From Vreelandella sp031769195 (GTDB lineage: Bacteria > Pseudomonadota > Gammaproteobacteria > Pseudomonadales > Halomonadaceae), in NCBI RefSeq assembly GCF_031769195.1, contig NZ_JAVHNP010000006.1, positions 186,001-250,000 of the forward strand: a stretch of 64,000 nt of DNA, read 5' to 3'. The position numbers and the translations under genes are program-made. This document shows positions 37,713 through 47,266 of this stretch, one piece after another. Under the pieces are notes generated by a model. It was not told the origin of the DNA, made no database searches, and saw only the letters and a list, made by a program, of their open reading frames with translations. Numbering within the stretch: the stretch's first letter is position 1; each line of letters starts with the position of its first letter.

Positions 37713-39058
37713 GCGGCACAGCGTCACAGCGCATTGCGATTATCGGCAGCGGTATCAGCGGCATGGCGGCCGGGTGGTACCTCTCTTCCCAGCATGAGGT
37801 CACGCTGTTTGAAGCCGATAGCCGATTAGGGGGCCACACCGCTACGATGGACGTTGAGGTCAACGGTACGCCCTACGCCATCGACACTGGATTCATCGTC
37901 TTTAACGACTGGACGTATCCCCATTTTCAACGCTTACTGGCCACGCTCGGCGTCCCCAGCCAAGCCACAGAAATGAGCTTTTCAGTACACGAAACGGACG
38001 TGGATTTTGAGTACAACGGCCATACGCTGGCCTCACTGTTTGCCCAGCGCCGCAATCTGCTCAACCCCTCTTTTTACCGCCTGCTCAGTGACATCTTACG
38101 CTTTAATAAGCAGGCGACCGCCGACCTGGAAAGCAAGCGCCTGCCTGCCGAGATGACGTTAGGCGAGTATCTGGACCGTCATGGCTACGGGGAAGCGTTT
38201 CAGCGCCGCTACCTACTGCCCATGGGGGCGGCTATCTGGTCGGCGAGCATCGGCGACCTGCGTGCTTTCCCGCTGACGTTCTTCGTGCGTTTTTTCCGCA
38301 ATCATGGCCTGCTGTCGGTGAACCATCGCCCTCAGTGGTACACCTTAATTGGTGGCTCAAAGCGCTATATTCCCGCACTGACGGCCCCTTATGCCTCGCG
38401 TATTCGCCTAAGCACGCCCGTCACCCAGATTACCCGCAGCGACACTGGCGTGATCATTACCACCGCCCAGGGCAGTGAGCGTTTTGATCAGGTGGTGTTG
38501 GCGTGCCACGCCGACCAAGCGCTGGCCATGTTAGGTGACGCCACGCCTGCCGAGCGCGAGATTCTAGCGGCCATGCCCTACCAGGATAATGAGGTGGTGC
38601 TGCACACCGACACCTCGCTTCTCCCGCGCCGTCAGCGCGCCTGGGCAAGTTGGAACTACCGTTTGGATGGCCGTGGCGCCGATGAGCGCGTCTCGGTCAC
38701 CTACAACATGAATATTTTGCAGTGCCTAGAGGCGGATACCACCTTCTGCGTCACGTTAAACGATTCCGACAGCATTGACCCTGCCAAGGTACTGGGGCGC
38801 TACACCTACGCGCACCCGCAGTTCACCTTGGCGGGCCAAGCGGCCCAGATGCGCCACGATGAGATCTCATCGGTCGCACGACGCACTCACTTCTGTGGCG
38901 CCTATTGGCGCAACGGCTTCCATGAAGACGGCGTCTGGAGCGCGCTGCGCGTGGCGCAGGCACTGGGCTGCGATGAAGCGGCAGAGCCGCCCACCACGCC
39001 TAGCGCCCTGCCCGCGCACGAGCTAATGCCTAATAGCGTGGGGGAGGGGCTGGGATGA
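37709..39058 (+). CDS. FAD-dependent amine-oxidase-like protein
   Basis: The 449 residues start MSGTASQRIAIIGSGISGMA with the FAD-binding GxGxxG loop and the FEADSRLGGHTATMDVEV motif, and end with the FAD-binding segment CGAYWRNGFHEDGVWSALRV. This is the oxidoreductase type usually encoded beside DUF1365 and CFA-like methyltransferases. It overlaps the SDR gene and the DUF1365 gene by 4 bases each, so all are translated together. Confidence 0.9.
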   Translation: MSGTASQRIAIIGSGISGMAAGWYLSSQHEVTLFEADSRLGGHTATMDVEVNGTPYAIDTGFIVFNDWTYPHFQRLLATLGVPSQATEMSFSVHETDVDFEYNGHTLASLFAQRRNLLNPSFYRLLSDILRFNKQATADLESKRLPAEMTLGEYLDRHGYGEAFQRRYLLPMGAAIWSASIGDLRAFPLTFFVRFFRNHGLLSVNHRPQWYTLIGGSKRYIPALTAPYASRIRLSTPVTQITRSDTGVIITTAQGSERFDQVVLACHADQALAMLGDATPAEREILAAMPYQDNEVVLHTDTSLLPRRQRAWASWNYRLDGRGADERVSVTYNMNILQCLEADTTFCVTLNDSDSIDPAKVLGRYTYAHPQFTLAGQAAQMRHDEISSVARRTHFCGAYWRNGFHEDGVWSALRVAQALGCDEAAEPPTTPSALPAHELMPNSVGEGLG

Positions 39059-39819
39059 TCGCCGCGCCGCGCTCGCGCATTTATCGCGGTACGCTACGCC
39101 ACCGCCGCTTTACGCCAACGTCACATGCATTTAGCTATCACGTGTGGATGGCGTGGCTGGACCTTGACGAGCTGCCTACGCTGTTTGACGGCGTGCCTGG
39201 GTTCAGTGCTCGCGGCCCAGCGTTGGCGCGCTTTCGCCGAGAAGACTATCTCGCTCCTACCGACAAGCCGCTGCGTACCGCCGTGCGTGAAGAGCTTACC
39301 CGCCAGCTGGGCAGCGCGCCGAGCGGACGCATCTGCGTACTCACCCAGCTGCGCATGCTGGGCACCATGTTTAACCCGATCTCGATGTACTACGTCTACG
39401 ACGAGCATGACCGTCTCGCCGCAGTACTCGGCGAGGTCTCTAACATCCCATGGCGAGAGCGGATCTGTTATGCCTGCCATGTGGATGGCGACCGCCACGC
39501 TCACCAAGCCAGTTTCGCCAAAGCGATGCACGTGTCACCGTTTAATCCGATGGAGATGACCTACCGCTGGAAGTTTAACGCCCCCGGCGAGCAGCTCTAT
39601 CTACACATGGAAAACTGGCAGCACGAACAGCGCCATTTTGATGCCACGCTCACCCTGGAAGCAGCGCCTGCCACTCGCAGTGTCCTGCTAGCCACCCTCG
39701 CCAAGCACCCTTGGATGAGCCTAAAAACGGTCGCGGGAATCCATTTTGAAGCGCTTCGCCTGTGGCTTAAGCGCATCCCCGTTTATAACCACCCTAAACG
39801 CAAGGAGACTTCAAAGTGA
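39055..39819 (+). CDS. DUF1365 family protein
   Basis: The 254 residues match the DUF1365 pattern: an N-terminal RIYRGTLRHRRFTPTSHAFS, a central LTQLRMLGTMFNPISMYYVY and a C-terminal MHVSPFNPMEMTYRWKFNAP. No biochemical activity is firmly assigned. It lies between the FAD oxidoreductase (4-base overlap) and the CFA-like methyltransferase (4-base overlap), which points to a shared lipid pathway. Confidence 0.9.
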   Translation: MIAAPRSRIYRGTLRHRRFTPTSHAFSYHVWMAWLDLDELPTLFDGVPGFSARGPALARFRREDYLAPTDKPLRTAVREELTRQLGSAPSGRICVLTQLRMLGTMFNPISMYYVYDEHDRLAAVLGEVSNIPWRERICYACHVDGDRHAHQASFAKAMHVSPFNPMEMTYRWKFNAPGEQLYLHMENWQHEQRHFDATLTLEAAPATRSVLLATLAKHPWMSLKTVAGIHFEALRLWLKRIPVYNHPKRKETSK

Positions 39820-41084
39820 CCACCCTGCGTACCACACCTCCTAATAGCCAGCCTGCCCGGCAAGATCGCTTTACACGATGGTTAAAGCCACGCCTGTTGG
39901 CCCAGCTTGACGCCTTCCGGGGCGGTCGTATTACGCTCATTGAAGGCAATCAGTGCCACCATTTAGGCCAGGAAGGGCCGCTTCAGGTTACCGTGGTCAT
40001 TCGTCACTCCCGCGCCTGGAAACGGCTCGCTTTTGGCGGCACGGTGGGCGCAGCAGAATCCTATATGGATGGCGATTGGGATGCCGATGATCTGGTCGCG
40101 CTGGTGCGCCTCTTTGCCGCCAATCTGGACCATGTGAATGGGCAGATGGAAAACGGCAGCGCGCGCTTTACTCGCTGGCTGTTGGGGCTGGCGTATCGCT
40201 TCCAGCGCAACAGTCTGTCCGGCTCAAAACGCAATATTGCCGCGCACTACGACATCGGCAATGACCTATTTGCGACGTTTTTGGATCAGCGTCACTGGAT
40301 GTACTCCAGCGCCGTGTTTCCTTACCCGGAGGCCAGTTTAGAAGAGGCGTCCACCTACAAGCTCGATATCATGTTGGAGAAGCTGGACGTCCGGCCGGAA
40401 CACCACCTGCTGGAAATTGGCACCGGCTGGGGAGGTCTTGCGATCCACGCCGCCAAAACGCGAGGCTGTAAGGTCACCACCACCACAATTTCCGAAGAGC
40501 AGCATGCCCATACAGCAAAACGCATTAAGGAAGAGGGGCTTGAAGATAAAATCACGCTGCTGAAACAAGACTATCGAGAACTGACCGGGCGCTTTGACCG
40601 ACTCATCTCGGTAGAAATGATTGAGGCCGTTGGCCATCAGTATCTCAATACTTACCTAGAAAAAGTCGACAGCCTACTGACCGACGATGGCCAAGCCATG
40701 CTGCAGGCGATCACCATTCGCGATCAGCGCTTTGAAGAGGCCAAGCGGGACATGGACTTTATCAAACGCTACATTTTCCCTGGCGGTTTTTTGCCCTCTC
40801 ATCACGCCATGCTATCGAGCGTAATGCGTAAAACGTCATTGAACGTGGTCGCCCTTGATGAGATTGGCCAACACTATGCGCGAACGCTGCGGGAGTGGCG
40901 TCATCGCTTTGAGGCCAGCCTCGATCAAGTACGCAGCCAAGGCTACGATGAGCGCTTTATCCGCATGTGGCGCTACTATTTGTGTTACTGCGAAGGGGGC
41001 TTCATTGAGCGCTCTATTGGCACCTGCCATCTGCTTTTGGCCAAGCCTGCGGCAAAACCCGTGCCGCTGACGGGAGCCCTGTAA
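39816..41084 (+). CDS. Cyclopropane-fatty-acid-synthase-type lipid methyltransferase
   Basis: SAM-dependent enzyme acting on unsaturated phospholipid acyl chains. The 422 residues show the CFA N-terminal part (GGTVGAAESYMDGDWDADDL), HYDIGNDLF, the SAM motif LLEIGTGWGGLAIHAAKT and the FIKRYIFPGGFLPS segment. The product could be a cyclopropane acid or, as for the UfaM methyltransferase of furan fatty acid synthesis, a methylated precursor; sequence alone does not decide. GTG start overlapping DUF1365. Confidence 0.9.
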   Translation: MTTLRTTPPNSQPARQDRFTRWLKPRLLAQLDAFRGGRITLIEGNQCHHLGQEGPLQVTVVIRHSRAWKRLAFGGTVGAAESYMDGDWDADDLVALVRLFAANLDHVNGQMENGSARFTRWLLGLAYRFQRNSLSGSKRNIAAHYDIGNDLFATFLDQRHWMYSSAVFPYPEASLEEASTYKLDIMLEKLDVRPEHHLLEIGTGWGGLAIHAAKTRGCKVTTTTISEEQHAHTAKRIKEEGLEDKITLLKQDYRELTGRFDRLISVEMIEAVGHQYLNTYLEKVDSLLTDDGQAMLQAITIRDQRFEEAKRDMDFIKRYIFPGGFLPSHHAMLSSVMRKTSLNVVALDEIGQHYARTLREWRHRFEASLDQVRSQGYDERFIRMWRYYLCYCEGGFIERSIGTCHLLLAKPAAKPVPLTGAL

Positions 41085-41603
41085 ATGGCCCAACCGTCAC
41101 CGATGCCGGTGCGCGCCATGCTGTTTAACGCACTGCGCTTCGAGGCGGGCTGGATGCTGTGCGTGCTGGGGGGCTCGTGGGTCGCCGCAGTCACGGGAGC
41201 GGCCCTGCTTGGCTGGCACTTCTGGCATTGGGCCAAGCCCGGCGAGTGGCGCTTTATTGCGCTGTTCGCCCTGTTAGGGCTAGCGCTGGATGGCGGGCTA
41301 CACTTGGCAGGTGGTTTTAATTTTGGTGAACATACGCTCGTTGCAGGCCTGCTACCACTGTGGCTGTGGATGCTCTGGCCGCTGTTTGCCACCCTAGTGT
41401 TTCATTCCCTCGGCTGGCTGTGGCGCTATCCGCTAATAGCAGCGGCCTGTGGGGCCATTAGCGGGCCGCTCTCTTACCTAGGCGGTGCAGCGCTGGCGGG
41501 TGTTAGCCTAGCGCCATGGCTGCTGCCGGTGCAGGCGGTGATTTGGGGAGTGCTCTGCCTGGGCATTAGCCGCTATGCCCAACGCGTCGTTACTGTGGCT
41601 TAG
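41085..41603 (+). CDS. DUF2878 family membrane protein
   Basis: The 172 residues are mostly hydrophobic, with about five membrane segments and a WPLFATLVFHSLGWLW motif typical of DUF2878. It starts on the base after the cfa-like stop codon and is the last gene of the operon. Its function is unknown. The end overlaps the convergent GGDEF-EAL gene by 4 bases. Confidence 0.85.
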   Translation: MAQPSPMPVRAMLFNALRFEAGWMLCVLGGSWVAAVTGAALLGWHFWHWAKPGEWRFIALFALLGLALDGGLHLAGGFNFGEHTLVAGLLPLWLWMLWPLFATLVFHSLGWLWRYPLIAAACGAISGPLSYLGGAALAGVSLAPWLLPVQAVIWGVLCLGISRYAQRVVTVA

Positions 41604-43438
41604 TTGGCACCTTCGGCTAGCGCCACCGGAGCCCAGCGCTGTTCTAGCTCAGCGGCAGGCAGCGGCCGTGCAAAGTAGAACCCCTGCACCATGGTGCAGC
41701 CCGCCTTAACCAGAAACTGGCACTGAGCTTGTGTTTCAACGCCTTCCGCCACCACTTCCAACCCCATGCCTTCTGCCATGGCCAGTACAGCGGTCACAAT
41801 CGCGGCGTCCGCCGGATCGTTAGGCAGCTCGCGGATAAAGGCGCGGTCCAGCTTTATTTTATCTACCGGCAAGCGTTTCAAATACCCCAGCGAGGAGTAA
41901 CCCGTGCCAAAGTCATCAATGGCAATGGCATAGCCAAGCTCACGCAGCGCCTGAAGGCGCGGCCCCATATCCCCCGCGCGCTCATCCAGCAGCACCGACT
42001 CGGTTAGCTCCAGGCCAATTTGCGACGGCTTCAGTTGGTAGCGCTCTAGGCAGGTGGCCAACTGTGTTTCCAAATCACCCTGGAAGAGCTGAAGCGCTGA
42101 AATATTGATCCATACGGTCACTTTTGGCATACCGCTGTGCTGCCAGTGCGCCTGCTGGGCACACGCTTTTTCGATCACCCAGCTCCCCAGCTCCGCCATT
42201 AGGCCATGACGCTCGGCCAGGGGAATAAACTCTCCCGGGGAAATCATGCCATCTTGAGGGTGTCGCCATCGCAACAGCGCTTCCATGCCGAGCATCTCAC
42301 CGTTACCGGGGTGGTGCTGGGTTTGGTAGTGCAATTCCAACTGGTCACCGGAAATCAGCGCAGCACGCAGGTCACTCACCAGCGCCAGTTGAGGGTTGTC
42401 CTGCTTATCCAGCGCTGGTCGAAAGCGCTGGCTGTGGTTGCGACCCAGGCGCTTCGCGCTATAAAGCGCTGATTCTAAACGCTGAAACAACACGCCCGAG
42501 TCGCGACCATCTTCTGGCGCTCGACAGCTGCCGATGGTCAGCCCCAAACGCAGCGACTGCTCGTTGATCTCAAAAGGGCTGCACATATGATCGCGCAGCG
42601 TCATGATCCACTGATCGTGATCATCAAAGGTAGTGGTTCGAATCACCAAAAACTCATCACCGCCAAGGCGCCCCACTACGCTGCCGGCCATATAGCTGGT
42701 CAGGCGCTGGGCAAAGCGCGCCAGCAATCGGTCGCCCTGCTCCACGCCGAGACTATCGTTGACCGATTTCAGGCCATCAATATCAATCAGCGCCATATCG
42801 AGGCTCTCTCCAGCACGCAGGTGGCGTAGGCGAGAGGACATTAAATCGTGCAGGCGGCGACGATTCGGCAAACCGGTGAGCGGGTCTTCATAGCCAATGC
42901 GGCGTAAATCACGCTCCCGGGCTTTCTGAGCAGAAATATCGGTAAACAGACTAATAAAGTGGGTGATCTTGCCGCGCTTATCCGTCACCGCACGCACTTT
43001 GAGCCACTCGGGGTACTCATCGCCATGTTTACGGCGATTCCACATCTCCCCTTCCCAGCGGCCGGTCGCTTTTAACGTGCTCCAAAAGCTCTGGTAAAAG
43101 GCTTTGTCGTGACGCTGAGCTGCAAGGGTTTCGAGCTTACGACCAATCATCTCCTGACTTTCGTAGCCGGTAATATCGGTAAACGCCGGATTAACGGCCA
43201 GCACACGGTTGTGCACATCGCTGATTACCATGGCATCCCCTGCTAGCCCCATAGCGTCCTGAGCAAGACGCAGCCGCAGGCGCTGCTGGCGCACCTGATT
43301 CCATGCATCCCACAGGCCACAAGTCACAAGGCTCGCCGCTACCGTTCGTAGAGCAGCATCAGGAATCCACACACACGCCGGTAGTGCCATCAGCGCTACC
43401 CAGACCAGCGGACGATTAAGAGAAACAGGCAGCCACAT
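41600..43438 (-). CDS. Membrane PAS-GGDEF-EAL protein (cyclic-di-GMP turnover)
   Basis: About 612 residues from the ATG at 43438. Order: two short hydrophobic segments (about 5-45), PAS domain (about 60-170), GGDEF domain with intact GGDEF in VGRLGGDEFLVIRT but no RxxD inhibitory site, then an EAL domain with EALLRW, NISALQLF, LELTESVLL, IDDFGTGYSSL, KLDRAFI and VVAEGVET all present. It should be an active phosphodiesterase, perhaps bifunctional. The PAS has GRKLETLAA where LOV domains have the flavin-binding cysteine, so it is not a LOV photosensor. Confidence 0.88.
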   Translation of the reverse strand: MWLPVSLNRPLVWVALMALPACVWIPDAALRTVAASLVTCGLWDAWNQVRQQRLRLRLAQDAMGLAGDAMVISDVHNRVLAVNPAFTDITGYESQEMIGRKLETLAAQRHDKAFYQSFWSTLKATGRWEGEMWNRRKHGDEYPEWLKVRAVTDKRGKITHFISLFTDISAQKARERDLRRIGYEDPLTGLPNRRRLHDLMSSRLRHLRAGESLDMALIDIDGLKSVNDSLGVEQGDRLLARFAQRLTSYMAGSVVGRLGGDEFLVIRTTTFDDHDQWIMTLRDHMCSPFEINEQSLRLGLTIGSCRAPEDGRDSGVLFQRLESALYSAKRLGRNHSQRFRPALDKQDNPQLALVSDLRAALISGDQLELHYQTQHHPGNGEMLGMEALLRWRHPQDGMISPGEFIPLAERHGLMAELGSWVIEKACAQQAHWQHSGMPKVTVWINISALQLFQGDLETQLATCLERYQLKPSQIGLELTESVLLDERAGDMGPRLQALRELGYAIAIDDFGTGYSSLGYLKRLPVDKIKLDRAFIRELPNDPADAAIVTAVLAMAEGMGLEVVAEGVETQAQCQFLVKAGCTMVQGFYFARPLPAAELEQRWAPVALAEGAN

Positions 43439-43711
43439 GGCGGTTCTTGTTGTCCTATCAGCAGTCACTAACAAAAAATAATTGATGACGACATCATGCC
43501 GCCTAACCAAAAACTTGGATAGAGCATATTACGTCAATAGGGCGTTTATTGTGCGAATTCGCTATGACCCAGATCACAACACCGCCGTTCGCATTATCGG
43601 CCGCGTCTTAAAAAGCGTTAGAAAGTGACGATAAAACGCCTGCGACGTGCATTCAGAGGTTTCGGGAAGTAGACTAGGCCCAACAACCATCTTGATACTC
43701 GGAACGACTCA

Positions 43712-44227
43712 GTGACCAAGCAACACTCCTTTGATCGCGAAGAACTGCTGGCCTGCTCACGCGGCGAGCTATTTGGCCCCGGCAACGCTCAGCTGCCAGC
43801 TCCTAACATGCTCATGCTTGATCGCATCAAGCACATTCACGAAGAAGGCGGTGAGCATGGCAAGGGCGAACTGATCGCCGAGCTGGATATCACACCTGAC
43901 CTCTGGTTCTTTGACTGCCACTTCCCTGGCGACCCTGTCATGCCCGGCTGTCTGGGCCTGGATGCCATGTGGCAGCTAGTAGGCTTCTACCTAGGTTGGC
44001 TAGGCCATCCTGGCCGTGGCCGTGCGCTGGGCTGCGGCGAAGTGAAATTTAGCGGCCAAATTCTGCCCGACGCGAAGAAAGTGACGTATCACATTAATGT
44101 GAAACGCATTATTACGCGTCGGCTTATCCTGGGCATTGCCGACGGTACGGTTTCCGTCGACGGACGCGATATCTATCAGGCGAATGACCTGCGCGTTGGC
44201 CTATTCACCTCCACTGCGAATTTCTAA
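43712..44227 (+). CDS. fabA: 3-hydroxydecanoyl-ACP dehydratase/isomerase
   Basis: Introduces the cis double bond in anaerobic-type unsaturated fatty acid synthesis. The 171 residues contain the active-site His in DCHFPGDPVMPG and Asp in LGLDAMWQL. The GTG start at 43712 gives the E. coli length. fabB follows after 12 bases. Its unsaturated products are the substrates expected for the CFA-type enzyme 3 kb away. Confidence 0.96.
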   Translation: MTKQHSFDREELLACSRGELFGPGNAQLPAPNMLMLDRIKHIHEEGGEHGKGELIAELDITPDLWFFDCHFPGDPVMPGCLGLDAMWQLVGFYLGWLGHPGRGRALGCGEVKFSGQILPDAKKVTYHINVKRIITRRLILGIADGTVSVDGRDIYQANDLRVGLFTSTANF

Positions 44228-44239
44228 TAGGAGGCTCCC

Positions 44240-45457
44240 ATGCGACGAGTGGTAGTCACCGGCCTTGGCATCGTGTCCTGTTTAGGCAACGACCAGCAAC
44301 AGGTCCTAGACGCGCTCAAAAGCGGGCGCAGCGGTATTCGTTTTAAGGAAGAGTACGCCGAGCGCGGCTTTCGTAGCCATGTGGCAGGCAGCGTCGATAT
44401 CGACCTTGATACGCTGATCGACCGCAAACTGCGCCGCTTTATGGGCGATGCAGCGGCCTATGCGTATGTCTCGATGGCTCAAGCCATTGAAGACGCAGGC
44501 TTAACGGAAGAGCAGGTCTCTCACGTACGAACAGGGCTAATTGCAGGCTCGGGGGGCGCTTCTAGCGCCAACCAGGTAGAGGCCGCTGACCTGATGCGTG
44601 AAAAAGGTCTGCGCCGCGTAGGGCCTTACCGCGTCACCCGCACTATGGGCAGTACGGTATCCGCCTGCTTAGCAACGCCGTTTAAAATCAAGGGCGTTAA
44701 CTACTCCATCTCTTCTGCCTGCGCGACCTCTGCGCACTGTATCGGCAGTGCCATGGAGCAAATCCAGCTAGGCAAGCAAGACGTGGTGTTTGCTGGCGGC
44801 GGCGAAGAGGAGCACTGGACATTGTCGTGCTTGTTCGACGCCATGGGTGCCCTCTCAACCCACTACAACGACACGCCTGACAAGGCTTCTCGCCCCTATG
44901 ACCAAGCGCGCGATGGTTTTGTGATCGCAGGCGGCGGCGGCATGCTGGTGCTTGAAGAACTAGAGCATGCTAAAGCCCGCGGTGCGAAGATTTATGGCGA
45001 GCTAGTCGGCTATGGGGCTACGTCGGACGGTCACGACATGGTCGCTCCTTCAGGCGAAGGCGCCATGCGCTGCATGCAGCAAGCCATGGCGACGGTGCAA
45101 GGCGATATTGACTATATCAATACGCATGGCACCTCCACCCCCGTGGGCGATGTGGCTGAACTAAAAGCGATTCGCGGCGTGTTTGGTAACTCAACGCCCG
45201 CTATGAGCTCGACTAAGTCACTGACTGGCCACTCACTGGGCGCAACGGGTGTACAGGAAGCAATCTACTCATTGTTGATGATGCAGCACAACTTTGTGGC
45301 TGCTTCTGCCAACATTGAGCACCTGGACGAACAGGCCGATGGTTTCGATATCGTCAGCCAGCGTCGAGATGACGTCACGATCAACCGCGTACTGTCTAAT
45401 AGCTTCGGTTTTGGCGGCACCAACGCCTGCTTGGTTTTCCAGCGCTACAAGGGCTGA
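44240..45457 (+). CDS. fabB: 3-oxoacyl-ACP synthase I
   Basis: Condensing enzyme that elongates the cis-3-decenoyl-ACP made by FabA. The 405 residues have the catalytic Cys in SISSACATSAHC and the two His residues in NTHGTSTPVGD and LTGHSLGATG. AGGAGG stands before the ATG. A strong terminator ends the fabA-fabB unit. Confidence 0.96.
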   Translation: MRRVVVTGLGIVSCLGNDQQQVLDALKSGRSGIRFKEEYAERGFRSHVAGSVDIDLDTLIDRKLRRFMGDAAAYAYVSMAQAIEDAGLTEEQVSHVRTGLIAGSGGASSANQVEAADLMREKGLRRVGPYRVTRTMGSTVSACLATPFKIKGVNYSISSACATSAHCIGSAMEQIQLGKQDVVFAGGGEEEHWTLSCLFDAMGALSTHYNDTPDKASRPYDQARDGFVIAGGGGMLVLEELEHAKARGAKIYGELVGYGATSDGHDMVAPSGEGAMRCMQQAMATVQGDIDYINTHGTSTPVGDVAELKAIRGVFGNSTPAMSSTKSLTGHSLGATGVQEAIYSLLMMQHNFVAASANIEHLDEQADGFDIVSQRRDDVTINRVLSNSFGFGGTNACLVFQRYKG

Positions 45458-45491
45458 GTCCAATCATCGCGAATAGACGAGTAGCACACAT

Positions 45492-45517
45492 AAACGGCGC
45501 CGAAAGGCGCCGTTTTT
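45492..45517 (+). terminator. Intrinsic terminator after fabB
   Basis: Arms acggcgcc (45494-45501) and ggcgccgt (45506-45513) with a GAAA tetraloop and a TTTTT tail; flanking A residues may let it work for the convergent gene too. Confidence 0.92.
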
Positions 45518-45551
45518 GTATGGCATCAAAGACGATCAATGACGTTACCTT

Positions 45552-46286
45552 TCAGCGAGACGTGGGCCTTGGAACGTCTGAAATCTCTTGTAGCTGCCCC
45601 TCTATCCAGGCCTCTACCTCTGCTAACACTTCATCGGGCATACGCCCTGCCGTCTCGATAGGTGCGCCGATACGCACCCGCAGCACGCCAGGTCGCTTGA
45701 CCCAATGCCGCCCAGGCCAACGCTCGCCTGCGTTATGGGCTACCGGCAGCACGGGCACACCAGCCCTACACGCCACCACGCTACCGCTTTTGTTGTAGCG
45801 TTTACGAACACCTGGGTCGACGCGGGTTCCTTCGGGAAAGATCAGCACCGACAGCCCGGTGCCTAAGCGCTCAACGCCTTGCGTGAGTACCTGCTTCATT
45901 GCCCTTGCGGGTTTAGAGCGGTCCAGGCTTATCGGACGCAGCAGACGTAGCCCCCAGCCAAAGATCGGAATCCGCAGTAGCTCCTGCTTTAGCACGGTGC
46001 ATACCGGCGGCTTCATCACCTGCAGAAACACGGTTTCCCATTCACACTGATGGTTCGCCTGAATCACACAGGGCCCGTTGGGAATATTCTCGCGACCTTG
46101 AATGTCGTAACGCACGCCACAGGCAATACGAAACCACACCATGAGAAAATAGTTATAGAGGTTTAACAGTCGATAGCGCGCCGCCAAGGGCAGGAACGGA
46201 GCAATGGGCAAAAACAGGACGCCAATAAGCAGCATGGCGGAAAAATAACCCATGTAAAACAGCAGACTGCGAACCACATTGATCAA
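45552..46286 (-). CDS. 1-acyl-sn-glycerol-3-phosphate acyltransferase (PlsC family)
   Basis: The 244-residue inner-membrane acyltransferase has an N-terminal hydrophobic segment (about 8-33), the motif I variant NHQCEWETVF (His-x4-Glu instead of His-x4-Asp, seen in one PlsC subfamily) and motif III FPEGTR. Probable role: phosphatidic acid synthesis. The ATG overlaps the stop of the RmlD-like gene by 4 bases. Confidence 0.88.
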   Translation of the reverse strand: MINVVRSLLFYMGYFSAMLLIGVLFLPIAPFLPLAARYRLLNLYNYFLMVWFRIACGVRYDIQGRENIPNGPCVIQANHQCEWETVFLQVMKPPVCTVLKQELLRIPIFGWGLRLLRPISLDRSKPARAMKQVLTQGVERLGTGLSVLIFPEGTRVDPGVRKRYNKSGSVVACRAGVPVLPVAHNAGERWPGRHWVKRPGVLRVRIGAPIETAGRMPDEVLAEVEAWIEGQLQEISDVPRPTSR

Positions 46287-47176
46287 ACTGACTCTCCTGT
46301 CCCAGCATCTTCTCGCTGCTGTTCACGGGTTAAACACCACGCATCCAGCATACGCCCAACTTCTAACCGCCACGGTTTTTGGTGGACACCAAAAATATCC
46401 AATACGCGTCGACAATTTAATACTCGGCGCAGCTTTGCATCATGGTGATGATTCAAGGCGTGAACGTCACCCAGCGTGATCTTTTCGCCCCGCCCTTCCA
46501 GGTGGGTGGCCAGTTGCGTACGCACCATAGAGGTAAAGGTGAACGCACTGACCGGCTCGGTGCCTGCCAAATGATACGCTCCCCAGGCGTCGGCACCGCA
46601 CACCTGCTGCTGCAGCATGCCAATCAGCGCCATAGCGACCGAATCTGCAGAGGTAGGGCAAAACACCACGTCTTCTGCGGCACGTACAGATTGCCCCGTG
46701 ACAAAGCTATCGATCATCTCACTCAGCCAGGCATGGCTACCCTCCAGTGCGAACAGCGGCCCTAGGCGCACAATCAGGTGGCGATGATACTCGGCGCGAA
46801 TCCGGTCACCGGTTTGCACCAGACGTCGCAGGCACTCGTCACGAGGTGCGGGCACCACATGCTCATCAATGGGGATATCAAATCCCTCTTCATAGAGCTG
46901 GTCAGACACGCACCAAACAATTGCCACGCCCTGCGTCTGGCAAGCATCAACGCAGCGGTCAACGGCGTCAGCGTGGGCTTTCACTTCGGCAGGCGTCATG
47001 CTGAGCGGGTGCGCCAGCGGTGGAATAATCACCGCATCCGGCGCTATCGCCTGCAACTGGCTCGGCGAAACGGCAAGGCCTTGCTCAATGACAAGCTCGG
47101 TATCCGTGCGCCGGCTCGCCTCCCGGGCTAGTGCTAAGCTTAAGCAGTGCCCGGCATCCAGTATCAGCAGCTTCAA
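46283..47176 (-). CDS. Degenerate RmlD/dTDP-4-dehydrorhamnose-reductase-like protein
   Basis: The 297 residues resemble sugar-nucleotide reductases in layout (IVWCVSDQLYEEG at the S-T-D-Y-V-F-D-G position, LIVRLGPLFALEG, then AYHLAGTEPVSAFTF). The Rossmann loop is replaced by LDAGHCLSLA and there is no YxxxK pair, so catalysis is doubtful. It is coupled to the PlsC-type gene. Function unknown. Confidence 0.7.
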   Translation of the reverse strand: MKLLILDAGHCLSLALAREASRRTDTELVIEQGLAVSPSQLQAIAPDAVIIPPLAHPLSMTPAEVKAHADAVDRCVDACQTQGVAIVWCVSDQLYEEGFDIPIDEHVVPAPRDECLRRLVQTGDRIRAEYHRHLIVRLGPLFALEGSHAWLSEMIDSFVTGQSVRAAEDVVFCPTSADSVAMALIGMLQQQVCGADAWGAYHLAGTEPVSAFTFTSMVRTQLATHLEGRGEKITLGDVHALNHHHDAKLRRVLNCRRVLDIFGVHQKPWRLEVGRMLDAWCLTREQQREDAGTGESV

Positions 47177-47266
47177 GTCAGACCCTCTCCCTCAACCCAA
47201 AAACATGACGGCAACTGCGCTTCGCCATGATAAGCACGTGCTAAGAACGCCTTAACAAAGTACCGA

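Noticed and set aside
41600..43438. PAS domain of the GGDEF-EAL protein as the missing LOV photosensor for LitR
   Set aside because: The LOV signature with its flavin-reactive cysteine is absent; the equivalent stretch reads GRKLETLAA.
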